Part shown: positions 1 through 12,058 of the stretch, in pieces | How positions within the stretch are numbered: position 1 is the first letter of the stretch | Layout: every line of letters starts with the position of its first letter | From: Schizophyllum amplum | Taxonomy: Eukaryota > Basidiomycota > Agaricomycetes > Agaricales > Schizophyllaceae | NCBI GenBank assembly: GCA_007026445.1 | Contig: VDMD01000023.1 | Span: 186,001-250,000, forward strand | DNA length: 64,000 nt | Direction of reading: 5' to 3' | The notes under the pieces: model-generated | Database searches by the model: none | What the model was told of the DNA's origin: nothing | The model's input: the letters and a program-made list of their open reading frames with translations, nothing else | Position numbers and translations under genes: made by a program

Positions 1-1984
1 TGGGCAGGAAATTCCATATCCTTGAAATCCGCCTGTTGGAAGCTCGGCGACATGCCCAAGTTGATTATAAGGTACTGCACGGATGTCAGCCCATGTTGTG
101 CGTCCATACTCTCAACACGTACCATCGGTTCCTCCGGAATCAGCCGCCGCGAGATCTCGACGTCATCTCTGGCTGGTAAGGCGGAAGCTGGGAGCGTCCA
201 CGATTCCACACCGTTCAGATACCAGGTAATGTACCCATCGTCGCGATTGTCCGGGTCCGACCAATACTCCATGCCGACAATGAGTTCGCCGTCGGTGCCG
301 TATGCTGAGTCCGGGAAGTAGCTGAGAACGCTGGCAGCCTCCTGCCATTCGCTGCCGTGATACGAGTTGACTTGTGATATATCTTCGTCGTACACGGTGA
401 TCGTCGAATTGTCGATATAGTAGGAATAGTCGAATGGCGCGAGCTGGAATGACTGTGAAGCCTGGCCGCGGAAGACGGAGACGTCGATCTGCGCTTCGAG
501 TAAATCGATTTCGGGCACCGCTCGACCCATGCTGTTCTTGGGTCCCGGATGGTCTTCGCCTTCGCAGGTGCATGCTGAAGTGCGCTGGCCAGGGAGGTAA
601 CTTAATTTTCCACCCCATATAGAGGCTTCGGTGTTGTCCGGCAGGCCGTCCTTGCCCGTTTGGTTGGGGAAAGTTCCGAGGTCGCACGCGTCGTAAGAAT
701 ACCTGAGGACGATCAATAGGGGCAAAGATAGACATGGTGCAAACCTTACGGCCACATTCCCTCCGTAGTCGCACCGTATCCTGCGCGGCCCTTGAGGAAT
801 ATGAGCGACAGAAGAGATGATGATATGTCTCTGACGTACGAGGTTCCCCATGGTCCATACACCTGGCCAAAATCCCGGCGAGTTTACGTTTCCTGGCAGG
901 CTGACCTTCGCCTCAACGTAACCGGTGGTGAAGCAGAACTTGTTCCAGGATTGTATCATTCCGCTTTGGAAGTTGAGGTTGTGGTTCTCCTGTTCAGTCA
1001 TGGTGATCTTGAGGCGTCCACCTTCGGTTGTAACGGCCTACGTGTATGCGCGTTACTATTGAGGCGAGGGAATGGTGTAGGAAGCGCGCGCACCTGGGGA
1101 TCGTACCACTCAAGGTCACCTGTGGGCCTAGCGGACGGCACTGCGAGGTCAGAGAGGCGGCGTAGAAGAAAGACAAACTGCACACCAGTAGTGAATGTCC
1201 ATGGCTTCCCAGTATGGGTCATCCCCGGCGTAGAACGTGCGCCCCTCCTGTTCGAACTCGTCGCTGAAGATGAGCGCATACGATCTCCCGTCGGATCCCG
1301 TTCGCGAATATGCGTCGGCTGGGGTGTCGTCGTCTACGAGCAGCTTGAGGTTTAAATCGGGTATTTGACCGGACCCGTTGATTCCGCCCTGTACGCGGGT
1401 GAGGGCGAACGCAGGGACCGTGCAGATGGACGCACCAGATTATACCCGCTGAGCTTAATTGTGTGGTGTGCAAAAGCATCGTAGAGCGGGTAGCCAAGGA
1501 ACAGCATCATCATGCCCAAGATGAGGATGAGCAGGGTGATGAAGTTCAGCCAGCCTCTCCACGACCACAGGGTGAACTTAGTGTCCATCTTGACGCGTGG
1601 ATCGTGAAGGGCGTCGTCGACCTCCGGTGCCTTGTCCCAGGTGTATACCGGCATGACGCTGTTGCGCTCAATTAGGTGGCGCGAGGATGCTGCCTTGGTG
1701 GAGGGGGTGTAGTGGGGGTCGGACATGGCTGCGCTGAAGCGCAGGTTGCCTGCTTCTGCGGAAGGGGTGTACTGCGGGGTGATCAGCGGTGTGGGCGGGG
1801 AGGAGGGCGGGTGTGAGCGCACAGAGTAGGGACCGTAGTCGCCCCCAAGATGGCCATGAGCGACGGCCGAGGCGATCTTGTCGCGCTGGGAGTCGGAGGC
1901 GGCAGGGGAGCCGAGGGAGGACATGCTGGTGGGCGGGATGGCCGTGTACTGGTCCTCCGGGCGGCGTGGTTGGAAGGAAGACAT
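1..1984 (-). CDS. KRE6/SKN1-like beta-glucan synthesis protein, copy 1 (3' end outside window)
   Basis: Type II membrane protein of the Kre6/Skn1 family, which acts in the secretory pathway in cell-wall beta-1,6-glucan synthesis and carries a GH16 fold. From the ATG at 1984-1982 there is a Ser/Pro-rich cytoplasmic tail, a charged stretch ending DTKFTLWSWRGW, and a membrane segment near residues 144-165. After an intron that closes with ...GYNL then GGINGSGQ, the GH16 region follows: [46 protein letters not shown]. The catalytic-type motif is EIDLLE at about 510-495. Clear introns include one ending in GCTAG near 1135 and one of 48 bp interrupting PM/YLIINLGMS near 67-114. The last visible exon matches the KRE6 C-terminal LGMS block, so only the final exons are missing. 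Its N-terminus differs from copies 2 and 3, so it is the outlier of the tandem array. Family call is firm; the glucan branch served is inferred from yeast. Confidence 0.88.
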
Positions 1985-2744
1985 GGAAAGGAACAAATAA
2001 TATAATGGGACTGCGCAAAAGAATAGGTCCCGATCCGGATGAGCGCACAAGTTCACAGAATGACAGGGCCCCCATGCCGGCGCCGCACGCGGACCCCCGC
2101 ACTTCTGGTCCCGCGCTGTACCCACGTCAAGTTCTCGAACATACTCGCCTTCAGCGTTAATAACTGCGTTCGCCCCGCCTGCCATCTGCAGCAGCCGCAT
2201 CAGCAAGAATACCCGCGACACCCAGGCACTGAATAGAGACCCACGTGAAGGGCGGGGGGCCATCGCGCATGTCAGCCAGAGCTGGTCTGCTGAACATTGA
2301 ACGTTCCGAGCGTCGCATCGCACCTGGAAGTAGAGAACAAGCCCCTACTTACTAGCTAGCTCTTTCCCCTCGTGATCGCGACCAGCGCCGGCCTCATGTT
2401 TGCACAGCTCTCTCGATCCCACCTGTTAGTGACTGTCACCGTCACCGATAAGCGTGAAACGCTCGGACGCGGGGGCTGGTTCAGTCTGCCCTGCACACAA
2501 GTCACGGAAGACCAGAAAGCGTCAGTAAGTAAGTACAGTCGATGCGATACAACGGTTATGCAGAGTATAGATGGAGAGTCCATTTCAAAGTCCGTATATG
2601 CTGGTGAGTCCAAGATGACGGCGGTTCGGATCGTCCTGAGTCCTCACGTCAAGAGCGTGGATCATTGTCAGGTTCAACTAACACTCTCCCAGGAAACTGT
2701 GTCGCAGGCGGTTAGCTTGCGCCATACACAATATAAGCGACATC
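1985..2744. other. Intergenic, upstream of KRE6 copy 1 and downstream of copy 2
   Basis: About 760 bp between the stop of the second KRE6-like gene and the start of the first. It should hold the promoter of copy 1 and the 3' region of copy 2. A CACGTG core lies at about 2242-2247. I see no supported gene; the open frames here lack family motifs and splice logic. Confidence 0.5.
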
Positions 2745-5262
2745 TCACCTGTTCTTGGGCACCGTTTGCCCGTAGTCATCTACCCATGTCGTCAAGTTCG
2801 GGTTGTTGTACGCCTCGCTGAACTGCGCGATGTAGTCGGCTGTTGGGAAATCCTCAGGATCACACCCGACGCTGCACAAATGGTCAACAAAGGATTAAAA
2901 CAGGATCTCCGACGCGTACTTGATGGAGTCAGATTTCTGATATACGCGTATATAGCTGGAAGACCGAATCAGTTTTTGTGCGGAGTTGAGACAGGTGAAG
3001 AGAACTCACTCAATTTTCATGCTCGTTGGGAACGGTAGATGGTCCTCGTCGACATAGCCGAAATTTGTGCTCATGCCCAAATTTGCCAGAACTGAGATAC
3101 CGACGGTCAGCCCCCCTCCAGCAACGCGACTGAACCCGGACGCACTGTACATGGGCTCCTGAGGGACAGGGCGGGCCGATATCTCAACAGCATCATCCCC
3201 CGTCATACCTGCCGCCATGATCGTCCACGCAGGCTGACCATCGTTACTGGGCTTCACATCAACTTCCGGACGATTCGAGGAAGGGAACGGGCACGCACAC
3301 CCAGGTGATATACGCATCATCGAAGCCCGGCTGGTACTCGAAACCGTACACTGCATAGCACGCGGTTTCGTTCGTGTAACAGTCCTGGTTGGTCAGCGAG
3401 ACCACCGACGTCGCCTGCTGATACCGGCCACCCGTGTAGGTGTTCAGGTAGCTGACCGCGCTGTCATAGATCTTCAGGTTGTCGCTCGTGTTCTTCCACA
3501 CGTATTCTTCGTTGAATGGTGCCCACTGAGCGGATTGGGAGACGGTGCCACCGTCGTCTGAGATCTGTGCGGAATGTTCAGACGGAAGATTAACGGACAT
3601 TCTCACGCGCACGAACCTGCGACTCGAAGACGTCGATTTCAGGAGCAGAGCGTCCGACGTATGTGCCATCGTCGTGCTTGGGTCCTGGGTGTGCTTCTCC
3701 ATCGCACGTGCAGCGCGACAGACGTTGGCCCTCAAGGTACGACAATGCGCCTCCAAAATCCTTGTCGCCGTTGACCGTTGCAGCGTATGGCTCGCCGTTC
3801 TTGGTCTGGTTGGAGACAGTCCCGACGTCACATGCGTCGTAGGTGTATGGCCACTAAAGTTCCACAAATGTCAGGTTGGCTGAAGCTTCGACAGAGCAAC
3901 ACTCACGGTCCCGTCTAGCGTTGCGCCGTAGCCCGCGCGGCCAAGATTTCCCATCTGCAATTCGTTAGTGCGCTTTTTACTGTGGTGGGCGAAGCGCGAA
4001 CTCACTGCCCAGACAGCCGGCCACAGCCCATAAATATCGTTGTACCCAGGAAGTGACACGGACGCCTCCAATATGCCGCCCGTGAAGCAGAACTTATTCC
4101 ACGACGATATCATACCGCCCTCGTAGTCCAAGCCGTGCGTCGATTTGCGCGAGAGGGTGATCACGAGCGACCCGTCTGATGTGGTGACCGCCTCCGGGTC
4201 ATACCACTCCATGTTTTTGTCTGCGCGGGGGTGGTCAGGGAAAGCCACCGAAAATTTATGCGGACTACTTACGACCCAGTAGTGCAAGTCGACGGCCTCC
4301 CTAAAAAGACTCAGCATGGAGTAGGGCGACATAATGAGAATGCGCCTACCAATAAGGATCGTCGCCCGGGTAGAAGGATCGTCCGTCCTGGTTGAACTCG
4401 TCGCTGAATACCAACTCGTAGGTGTCACCGTTCGTGTAGCCTGTCTTCGTCTTCACGTCGTCCGGCGTATCGTTGTCAATCAGACCAAAATTACCACTCA
4501 TCTCTGGTATTTGCCCGGACGCGTTCACCCCTCCCAAGTTGAAACCACCGTTCGTGGACTGTGGGTGCGACCGGACGTAGGAAATTATGGGGTATCCGGC
4601 GCTGAGAAACGCGCACGGTCAGTCTTGATACAGCGTTACGGTGATACTTGGAACTCACAAGAGCGTCATCAGCGATGCCAGCAATATGGCTAGACACCCC
4701 AAATTGGCTAGACCGCGCCTGCTGAACACGGCGTTGTACAGGTCCGCCTTACGGTCGCGTCCTGGATCGGGGTTGCTGCGGACAAACCCGTCAGCGAATG
4801 TTCTTTCTTCGGCGCGCACATTTAGCACGCTTGGTGACGCACTGGAGGTCGTCATCCGGCTCTGCCTCGTCCACAGCAATGCGCGCGCCCCATTGTGAGG
4901 GGTCGGGCGAGAGGGAAAACTGTGAGTTGAGCTGTACGTTACAGTGAAGGTTCAGTCATCGCAAGGGCGACGCAGATAACCACGCCACACACCTTCGCCA
5001 GGGAAGCCGCGCTGGAGGTAGAGCGGATGGTGGTGCCAGCTGCCTGGTAAGCATGGTCCTAGAGCGCGGACGCGCCTTTAAGCAAGGTGAACATCCATTG
5101 AGGCAAGCTCATTACACGCACCAGGTTTGCCAGGCTACCAAACGAGCTGATAGATGTTGGTCGTTGGAACTTCGCCGTCGGAGGCAGAAGGCTGGCCGTC
5201 GAGGTCTCGCGGCTGGTCCGCGGCCTTGGTTGTGTGGACATAGAGTCCATTGAAGGGGACAT
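2745..5262 (-). CDS. KRE6/SKN1-like beta-glucan synthesis protein, copy 2
   Basis: Complete tandem paralogue. The ATG at 5262 opens a Ser/Thr-rich cytoplasmic tail; a second in-frame ATG lies at 5250. Exons join as ...GSLANL / [17 protein letters not shown] / [18 protein letters not shown]..., then a short intron (GTGCGT...GCTGAC...CCGCAG) joins DDDLH to [14 protein letters not shown]. Without that intron the frame stops. A membrane segment follows near residues 110-128 ([19 protein letters not shown]). The GH16 region has [42 protein letters not shown] and the catalytic motif EIDVFES near 3635-3655. The C-terminus reads [12 protein letters not shown], then [16 protein letters not shown], and ends VPKNR at the TGA at 2747-2745. 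About a dozen introns. Exon organisation and N-terminus match copy 3, so these two look like the younger duplicates. Expected to sit in ER/Golgi or plasma membrane with its catalytic domain lumenal. Confidence 0.88.
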
Positions 5263-6111
5263 CGTGTAGAGCAGGATCTAGGTGCGCTGGAGATGTGCCG
5301 ATGCGTGAACAGACAGCGCCTACGCGCGTCGAGGGAGGGGGGGGGAGATGAGAGCAGAAGGAGAGCAATGCAAGAGCGGTGCGTTTACGAGAGTAAAAGG
5401 CTGCACCCGATCGCGACGCCATGCTATAGTATATCCGCGCGCTATGAAGTCCAATTCGGACGCGAAAAGTGCTGCGACCGCCGATTCCACGGCGCGGGTG
5501 TTGTTGAAGCGGGTCAACCAACGTCTAAATACGTCATTGGTCGTCGTTAAAGTGGAAGAAGTGCATGGAACGCTTCAGCTATGCTCTGTAGACACCTTCT
5601 GCGTTATCAAGGGGGACAGGGAGCCTGCAGAGAAATCCAACCTCGAGGCTTTGAGGCTGCTCTGAGGAGCAGGTTTGAGGAAAGATGAACGCCGAAGAGC
5701 ACGTGCGCATGCGGATGTGATCGCACGGAAGCAGATTCTGATGAGGACCGTCACAATTCCCACGACTATTATGGCAGGGCTTGTTTGGGTGGCGCGCACT
5801 GGCCTTCACCAGCTTCACCCCTCTGCAATCTGCTGCGCTCTGATATGGCCAGAATCCAACCAGAATCATTATTTCGAGAGGACTTAGGTTGAGCGCTTTA
5901 GGTGTCTCATGCTTCATTACTGCAAGTACCACTGATGTCTAGTAAATCCGAGTAGGCTAGTAGTAAGATGCTATATAGTAGAATGTGCGTACGCAAAGTC
6001 CCAGTGAAATTCGCCGAGCCACCATAGATCCCGAGACGTCTATAGCTAACACTGATCAACGAGGCTGGGTCGCGGTAGTCAGTCTACAGCTCCCCGCGAG
6101 AGATATGATGC
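5263..6111. other. Intergenic between KRE6 copies 2 and 3
   Basis: About 850 bp that should contain the promoter of copy 2 and the 3' region of copy 3. There is a run of 11 G within 5334-5346 (plus strand). I found no gene and no recognisable remnant of a fourth copy. Confidence 0.5.
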
Positions 6112-8490
6112 TCACCTGTTCTTGGGATTCACCTGTCCATAGTCGTCCACCCATGTGGTCAGGTTCGAATTCTGACCGAGTCGTGTAAAATTATCGCCAG
6201 CATAATCGAAGAAGAGTTCTGCATACCGTGTACGACTCCTGGAACTGCGCAATGTACGCCGCGGTTGGGAAGTCGGCAGGATCGCACCCGATACTTTTGT
6301 GGCGGTTAGTCGAAAGCGACACGCATCGAACACTGTACGTACTTGATAGAGTCCGACCTTTGATAGACGCGAATATAGCTGAGGGGATGTTAGCTAGACA
6401 TATACACGGCAATACCCATACACACTCTATCAACATCGCCGTTGGGAAGGTCAAATGCTCTACGTCAACGTATCCAAAGTTCGGACCTGCACCATGCATA
6501 AGACACACGACTCGTAGATGGATGTCGACGACGTACTCATGCCCAAGTTGGCAAGCAGATACATGGGTTCTTGAGGAACGGGACGCGCGGAAATCTCTAC
6601 GCCCGTGTCCGCTCGCATACCGTCAGCCATGATTGTCCACGCTGCCTTCCCATCGTTGATCCACGTGATGTACTGACGAATCGTCAGCCAGAGGAATCAT
6701 GTAAGCATGGTGCACGGATTGACTTACAGCGTTGTCAAATCCTGGAACGTACTCGAAGCCATAAATCGCGAAGCAGGGGTCCGGGCCGTCATAGTAACAA
6801 TCCTGGTTTGTCTCGGATATGACGGACGTCGCTTGCTGGTAGGCGCCTCCCAAGTAGGTGTTATATGAACTGACTTTCTTGTCGTATATGATAAAATTGT
6901 CGGTGGAGTTGTTCCAGATATACTCTGAGAGAATATGAGCGGAAGAGCGACGGAAGGAACAAGTCAGCAGCGTACCCTCGTTGAAGGGTGCCCACTGGCC
7001 GGATTGCGACACGAAGCCGACGCCGTTCGACACCGTCGCTTCGAAGATGTCGATCTCCGGCGCTGCACGCCCGACGTATGTTCCATCAGAATGAACGGGG
7101 CCGGGATGCGTCTCCCCAGGACACGTGCATCGCGAAAGCCGCTGGCCTGGTAAGTACGAAAGGGCGCCGTCATGGCTCGGATCGCCATTCTCGGTAGCAG
7201 CGATCGGGCGTCCGTTCTGAGTCTGATTAGCGAGCGTACCAACGTCGCAGGCGTCATAAGTGTAACTGCGGACAGTCAGCGAGGCAAAAAGACGTTGATC
7301 TGGCAGAGGACGTACGGCCACATCCCATCCAGACTCGCACCGAAGCCAGCTCGGCCTAGGTTGCCCATCGCCCAAACGGCGGGCCAGAGGCCAAGGATGT
7401 CGTTCGTCCCCGGAAGCGTGATGGCCGCTTCCACCAACCCGCCCGTGAAGCAGAACTTGTTCCACGTCTGCGCCATGCCGCCAGTGTAGTCCAACCCGTG
7501 GTTTGGCGTGTTGTCGAGGGTAATGACCATAGAGCCGTTGGCGGTTGTGACCGCCACAGGGTCGTACCACTCCATGTTGTTGGTTTGCCAGTAGTGAAGG
7601 TCGACGGCTTCCCAGTAGGGATCGTCGCCAGGGTAGAAAGTACGCCCGTCGACGTTGAACTCGTCGCTGAAAATCAACTCCATCTCGTCGTCGTTGGTGT
7701 ACCCTTTCTTTGTCCGCACGTCCGCCGGTGTGTCGGGGTCTATGAGGCCGAAGAAGCCAGTAATCTCGGGAACCTGAAAGATAGGACTGTCAAAACAGTG
7801 CAGAAATGATGATTGCGATGAGCGCACGTACCTGCCCTGAGCCATTGATGCCACCCTGTATGTACGTTGAGCGATACGAGTGGGACATGAGAGTGAATGC
7901 ACACCAAATTGAAACCTCCGTTCTTACTTTGAGATCCCGCCATGAAATGCGAGATGATGGGAAACCCCGCGCTGAGGGAGGCCAGATATCAGTTTGGTCC
8001 ATTCGATGTTTTGCATCCACGCACAAGAGCGTGAGCATGCCCAATAGCAAAAACAGCAGAAAGCCCAAGTTGGCAAAGCCACGACAAGTGAATATGGTGC
8101 CGCCATTGTCAACACGCATGTCGCGTTTGGGATCGGGAGTGTGGAGGTGGTCATCGGGGTCCTGTTGCTCCAGTTCGGCGCCCCATGTCGCTGGATCGGC
8201 GGCGAGGGAGAACTATACAAGTATGTGAGAACAGGCCGGAGACGCACAACAACACACGCACCTTGTCTGCTATGGACGACGTATGCGACACGGTACTACT
8301 TCGAAGCATAGGCTGAGTCTGAGAGTATGTTGTCGCATTAGCGCTCACATAGCGATCCAAGATGCTGTCTTACAGAAGCCAAGCTTGTTGTGCTGCCTGC
8401 CGCGGACGGCGGGAGTAGGCTCGTGTGCTGCCCTGGCTGTGGCGGGAAGAAGTCGCGGCGCGGCGCGTTCGGGCCAAAGGGAGAAGACAT
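6112..8490 (-). CDS. KRE6/SKN1-like beta-glucan synthesis protein, copy 3
   Basis: Complete third tandem paralogue. The start is the ATG at 8490-8488 (MSSPFGPNAPRRDFF...). Exon 1 ends ...TTSLAS at a GTAAGA donor. The long minus-strand frame beginning at a TTG at 8360 is intronic and closes with CTCTCAG; exon 2 then reads TQPMLRSSTVSHTSS. A membrane segment follows near residues 103-121 (GFANLGFLLFLLLGMLTLL). GH16 motifs: [46 protein letters not shown], and catalytic EIDIFEA near 7035-7060. The C-terminus carries YIRVYQRSDSIK, IGCDPADFPTAAYIAQF, then [10 protein letters not shown] and NPKNR, with stop at 6114-6112. N-terminal tail, intron placement and C-terminus follow copy 2 closely. Role as for the family: beta-1,6-glucan assembly in the secretory pathway. 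Functional split between the three copies is unknown. Confidence 0.88.
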
Positions 8491-8716
8491 GGCGCGACCG
8501 GGAGGGCCAAAGGAAGGGAATGGGTATAGCGAAAGTGGGAGAAGGAAAGACAGCGCGCGTGTGGATGAGACCAATAATGTCGGCTACCCGAGGATTATGT
8601 ATTGACCCTGAGTACGGTGATTTCGGACGTGAGCTGGACGTGAGCCACGGGCGAGTTAGGCACCGGGGCGACCAAAGTAAGGCAGCCAACCAAAATTAGA
8701 TTCAAATGTCCATATG

Positions 8717-9829
8717 TTACAATTCCGTCGCCGAGGACGCGGTTCGGACGCGGCTTAGGTTGAGGAGGCCATGCCCTTCTTGCGTGGCGCATTGAGCGCG
8801 GTGAAGGCCGTTATTTTCTGTAGTTTCTGTGCTGTCTCGAATGCTCTCCATGCGCGCGAGCGCTTCGCGAGACGCATCAGCGACCAACGACATTGCGACA
8901 CTGTCCGCGTCGAGGGAAGCAAGTAATGCTGCCTTGTCGGAATGATACTGTGCACATGTGGCAGGAGACTGCGCCAGTAGCCTATGCGTGGGTGCTGCCG
9001 AGGCATTGGACGTTGTAGTCGTTTCTTGCAACCAGGCGTCCAGCGTTTGCCAACCAGCCTTCGCTCTTTGGTTCTGCTCCCGTTTCGACGGTCGGCCGGG
9101 TCTGCGCTGTGCCACACCCTTGGGATCAACTGGACACGCTGCATCGGCGTATATTTCCCGTGGGAGACATCGAGGATTGGCGGCGCCGAACTTCGAATGG
9201 GGAAGTATGCAGAAGACCTGCTGCCGGACGAGAGCGGCGGCGACGAAGGCGACGGACGACTCCAACGATTTATATTCGCCGGTCAAATCATCCGTAAGAG
9301 AAGTGAGGGTTTTATAGGCATCTTCTCATGTCGACAGTCAACAAGCAACACGTGTGATGATGAGCGGAGGCATACCTCTTGATACCGGCACCTGAGCAAC
9401 AGTGAGAAGAGGAGGCGAGCAGTCCTCCGGTTGCGATAGAAAAAAGGTGTATAACGCAAAGCAAGCGACAGCACGGTAGTTGATGCGATTGGTTATGTTG
9501 ACTGCCTCTTCTGTTGAAGGTCAGAGGCGTGGAGTTTTAACAATATCGAGCAGCCCACCAAGGAAAATTCGAAGGGTGGTCGTCAGAAACGTCTCTCTTG
9601 ATCGGCTATCGAACACACGATAGTGAAGGAAGGGCCATCCTTCTGCAGACCAAACCTCCCTGAACACGCGGAATGGGCTCGTCTCCGGCTGAGCCTGCCT
9701 CTCGTGTTCGAAAACACGGACAAGACTTTGCAAGTCATCCTTCAGCTGCAAGACGTATATGTTGGAGGTAAAATAGGCGGGCTGCAGGATGGCATCCGTC
9801 CGCGTCGTGACGCTCGGAGCCGCGCGCAT
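8717..9829 (-). CDS. snRNA-activating complex subunit 1 (SNAP43)-like protein
   Basis: Candidate SNAPC1/SNAP43 homologue, a subunit of the complex that binds the proximal sequence element of snRNA promoters and recruits Pol II/III. The ATG at 9829-9827 starts MRAAPSVTTRTDAI. Exon 1 contains LKDDLQSLVRVFE and FRVFREVWSAEGWPFLHYR, like the SNAP43 start. A GTGGGC...CAACAG intron joins IFL to EEAVNITNRINYRAVACFAL; a second near 9318-9367 joins VPVSR to DAYKTLTSLTDDL. The order (short helix, FREVW, ALYTFFLSQP, VPVSRDAY) follows the family's Pfam domain as I know it. The C-terminal third holds an AT-hook-like RRPGRPSKR and low-complexity sequence; its last exon frame is uncertain, because another frame ends PRKKGMASST at 8755. 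The start faces the neighbouring gene across 121 bp. Confidence 0.6.
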
Positions 9830-9950
9830 TGTAATGTTAAAAAGGAAAGAGCGTTCGGCTCGGGCCAAACAATATGTATGTCACGTGCTTGTGCGCGTCA
9901 ACGATCGAGACGGGGGTTCCGGCCCGAACGCTTGCCTTCCTACACCCATT
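9830..9950. promoter_or_regulatory. Short shared promoter of the SNAP43-like and Ima1-like genes
   Basis: Only 121 bp separate two divergent start codons. The interval contains a TCACGTG (CACGTG core at 9880-9885), a common bHLH binding site. Both promoters must overlap here, so co-expression is likely. Confidence 0.5.
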
Positions 9951-11867
9951 ATGTTTCGCGCTCAGAAGCAAAGAACATGTCACTTCTGCGGCGAGCCGCA
10001 GGAATCAAACAACAGGAATACCAGAGACTTCCGTTGCAGAAACTGCCAGTGTTGGAATCGCTTCGATGTCAACGGGGAGATACTTTCATCGGAACCTGCG
10101 ATGCACGAGGAGTCGCTGAACTCGAGGGCGTTCTCAAAGCGAGGTGCGTGGAGTCGAGCCAGCACGGGCCCAAGTACTGATGGACTACCTAGCGTCCCCC
10201 AGCAAGGATCGTTTTCCCACACAGTATGGCGCCGCACAGTTCTGTCACACATGCCAGACCAACCAAACGCTGCTGAACCGGATGTTGTCCAATTACCTAC
10301 CAAGCGAAGATGTGCGTAGCATGAACAAATTACAGACGCGTCATTGACCTGGACATTGCAGAGCCCTGACTACAAAGCCAAGCTGGCTGCGCTCCCTCAG
10401 TATCAAGCGTACGCAGAACGCAAGTTCCCCCCGCTTTGCGCCACTTGCGCCCCCGCCGTGGAAGCGTTGATTCAGCAGCGGGAACAAATGGCTAGGAGTC
10501 ACGCGCTATCAGCATGGGCGAAAAAGAGCAAGGGCAAGCAACGCGCTCAGATATCCTCGGGTCACAAGGCTCCGCAGAAGGCTTTATCCAAGCAGCTCGC
10601 AATGTGGAGGTTAAGAGGCCTGCTCTACTGTGCAACTACCATCGCCTTCATTGTAGGAGATACTCTCGGTAAGTTCGAAAGTGCCGTGTGCCTTCGCGTA
10701 CTGACAATATGTAGCCGGATTGGGGTATGCGCCGTACCATCATCTAGCCTTACTATGGCCTGTATTACCGCTCCTCGTCTTCGTATCCATATGGTACACA
10801 GCATGGGATCCAACATATGCTTCTTTCCGACGAGCTCAAGTTCAAGGTCAGGAAGTCAAGCTCCGCGGCAGGCGTACACATATCGTACGTATCACCAGAG
10901 TTCCCAATTACGGTCACTGACAGTACTTCAGTCCTTACAGCTTTTGGCTTGGCTCTCGCGGCTTATTACTTCATGTTTGATTGCTCTGGCCCGTGTGAAG
11001 CCTCAGCATGATCATCTGCACCTCCTTGATCATCCAAACTGGTCGCAGTCCATCATCTACTTTCGCGTCTTGGCCGCTATAGAATTATCTGTGAGTATGC
11101 TCGATCTTTTTTGTACGTATCTTGACGGAGATGTGCAGGTGCTAGTTGCGTCCTGCTTTGTACCCAGGCTCACTCGGCCACCCACCATTCGCTTGATCGA
11201 CACCAAGCGTCCGCTTTCGCGAGCACCATCCGTCGCCCCGACATCTGTGCCACTCAACGGAGGCTTCACGGAACCCGACCTTCTAGCGGGGTTGTCGCTC
11301 TCCAGTGCTCCCTCTATGCCGCCTGCCGCGTCAACATCGAAGTCTAGTGCAGCTCATGTCTTTGGCCTGCCGTCCTTCGGCCCACAACGCGCAACTCCCA
11401 CAATCGACGAGGATGAGATGGCCATGGATTGGACGCCCACCGATCCCGCGGCTGCGCGCAGACAGCGACGCGAAGAGGATGACGGGACGTACATCCGCCC
11501 TCAGCGCTTCTTCGCCCCCGAGCACCCTACTGGACTGGAGGGCCTGCTGGAGAAGACACGAATTGACGACGACGTTCCTATGGACGTCGACTCGAGCGAC
11601 CATGTGGCGAACTTTAGGCATACCATCCGCCGATTTGCGCATCATGCCATGAAGCACTGGCGACCGTATCTGCTTGTTTGTGCCCTGCCGGTCGTCCTAG
11701 CTCTGGGGTGGAGGATGTGGGCGATGCAGGTAGCGAAGAAGACGGGAAGGTTATCATTTGACCCTCCTGTTACCGTGCGACACGTACATCACACCACTGT
11801 GCTGGACGCGCCTGTCGAGTACGAGGATCTACATTTCGCACAAGACGCGCACGAGGGGAGTTTGTGA
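9951..11867 (+). CDS. Ima1/Samp1-type inner nuclear membrane protein
   Basis: Integral inner-nuclear-membrane protein with an N-terminal Ima1_N zinc-binding region. In fission yeast Ima1, and in animal Samp1/TMEM201, this family links the nuclear envelope to chromatin and the cytoskeleton. The ATG at 9951 gives MFRAQKQRTCHFCGEPQ with C-x2-C pairs in CHFC, RCRNCQCW, FCHTCQT and LCATC. Introns at about 10142-10191 (GTGCGT...CTAG), 10309-10359, 10672-10713, 10873-10921 and 11092-11140 link these to a multi-spanning part (TTIAFIVGDTL, LLWPVLPLLVFVSIWYT, SLQLLAWLSRLI). After a long Ser/Pro-rich nucleoplasmic stretch with acidic DEDEMAMDW, a last membrane segment reads YLLVCALPVVLALGWRMW near 11670-11730. 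Stop at 11865-11867. The arrangement fits the family well. Confidence 0.82.
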
Positions 11868-12058
11868 ATAATCCAATTATATAGTTATGCATGTTTGTAC
11901 TCTGCTCGTCCTGAGTCATACGACGCAGCACCGCCGAAGTATGAACGGTCATTGGCAAGCTGAAGTATTGAACATGCTCCACGTGACCGTGCGAGTATGT
12001 AAGTACAAAGATGCATGATTCAGTGCTTGTGCGCATGCGCATCTTCTATGTAGCTCTC

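Noticed and set aside
8151..8360. TTG-started frame as the N-terminus of KRE6 copy 3
   Set aside because: There is an upstream in-frame stop and a clear GTAAGA donor; the segment is intron 1, and the real start is the ATG at 8490.
9283..9474. Separate small gene on the minus strand
   Set aside because: Its frame is mostly the second exon and intron of the SNAP43-like gene read in the wrong phase.
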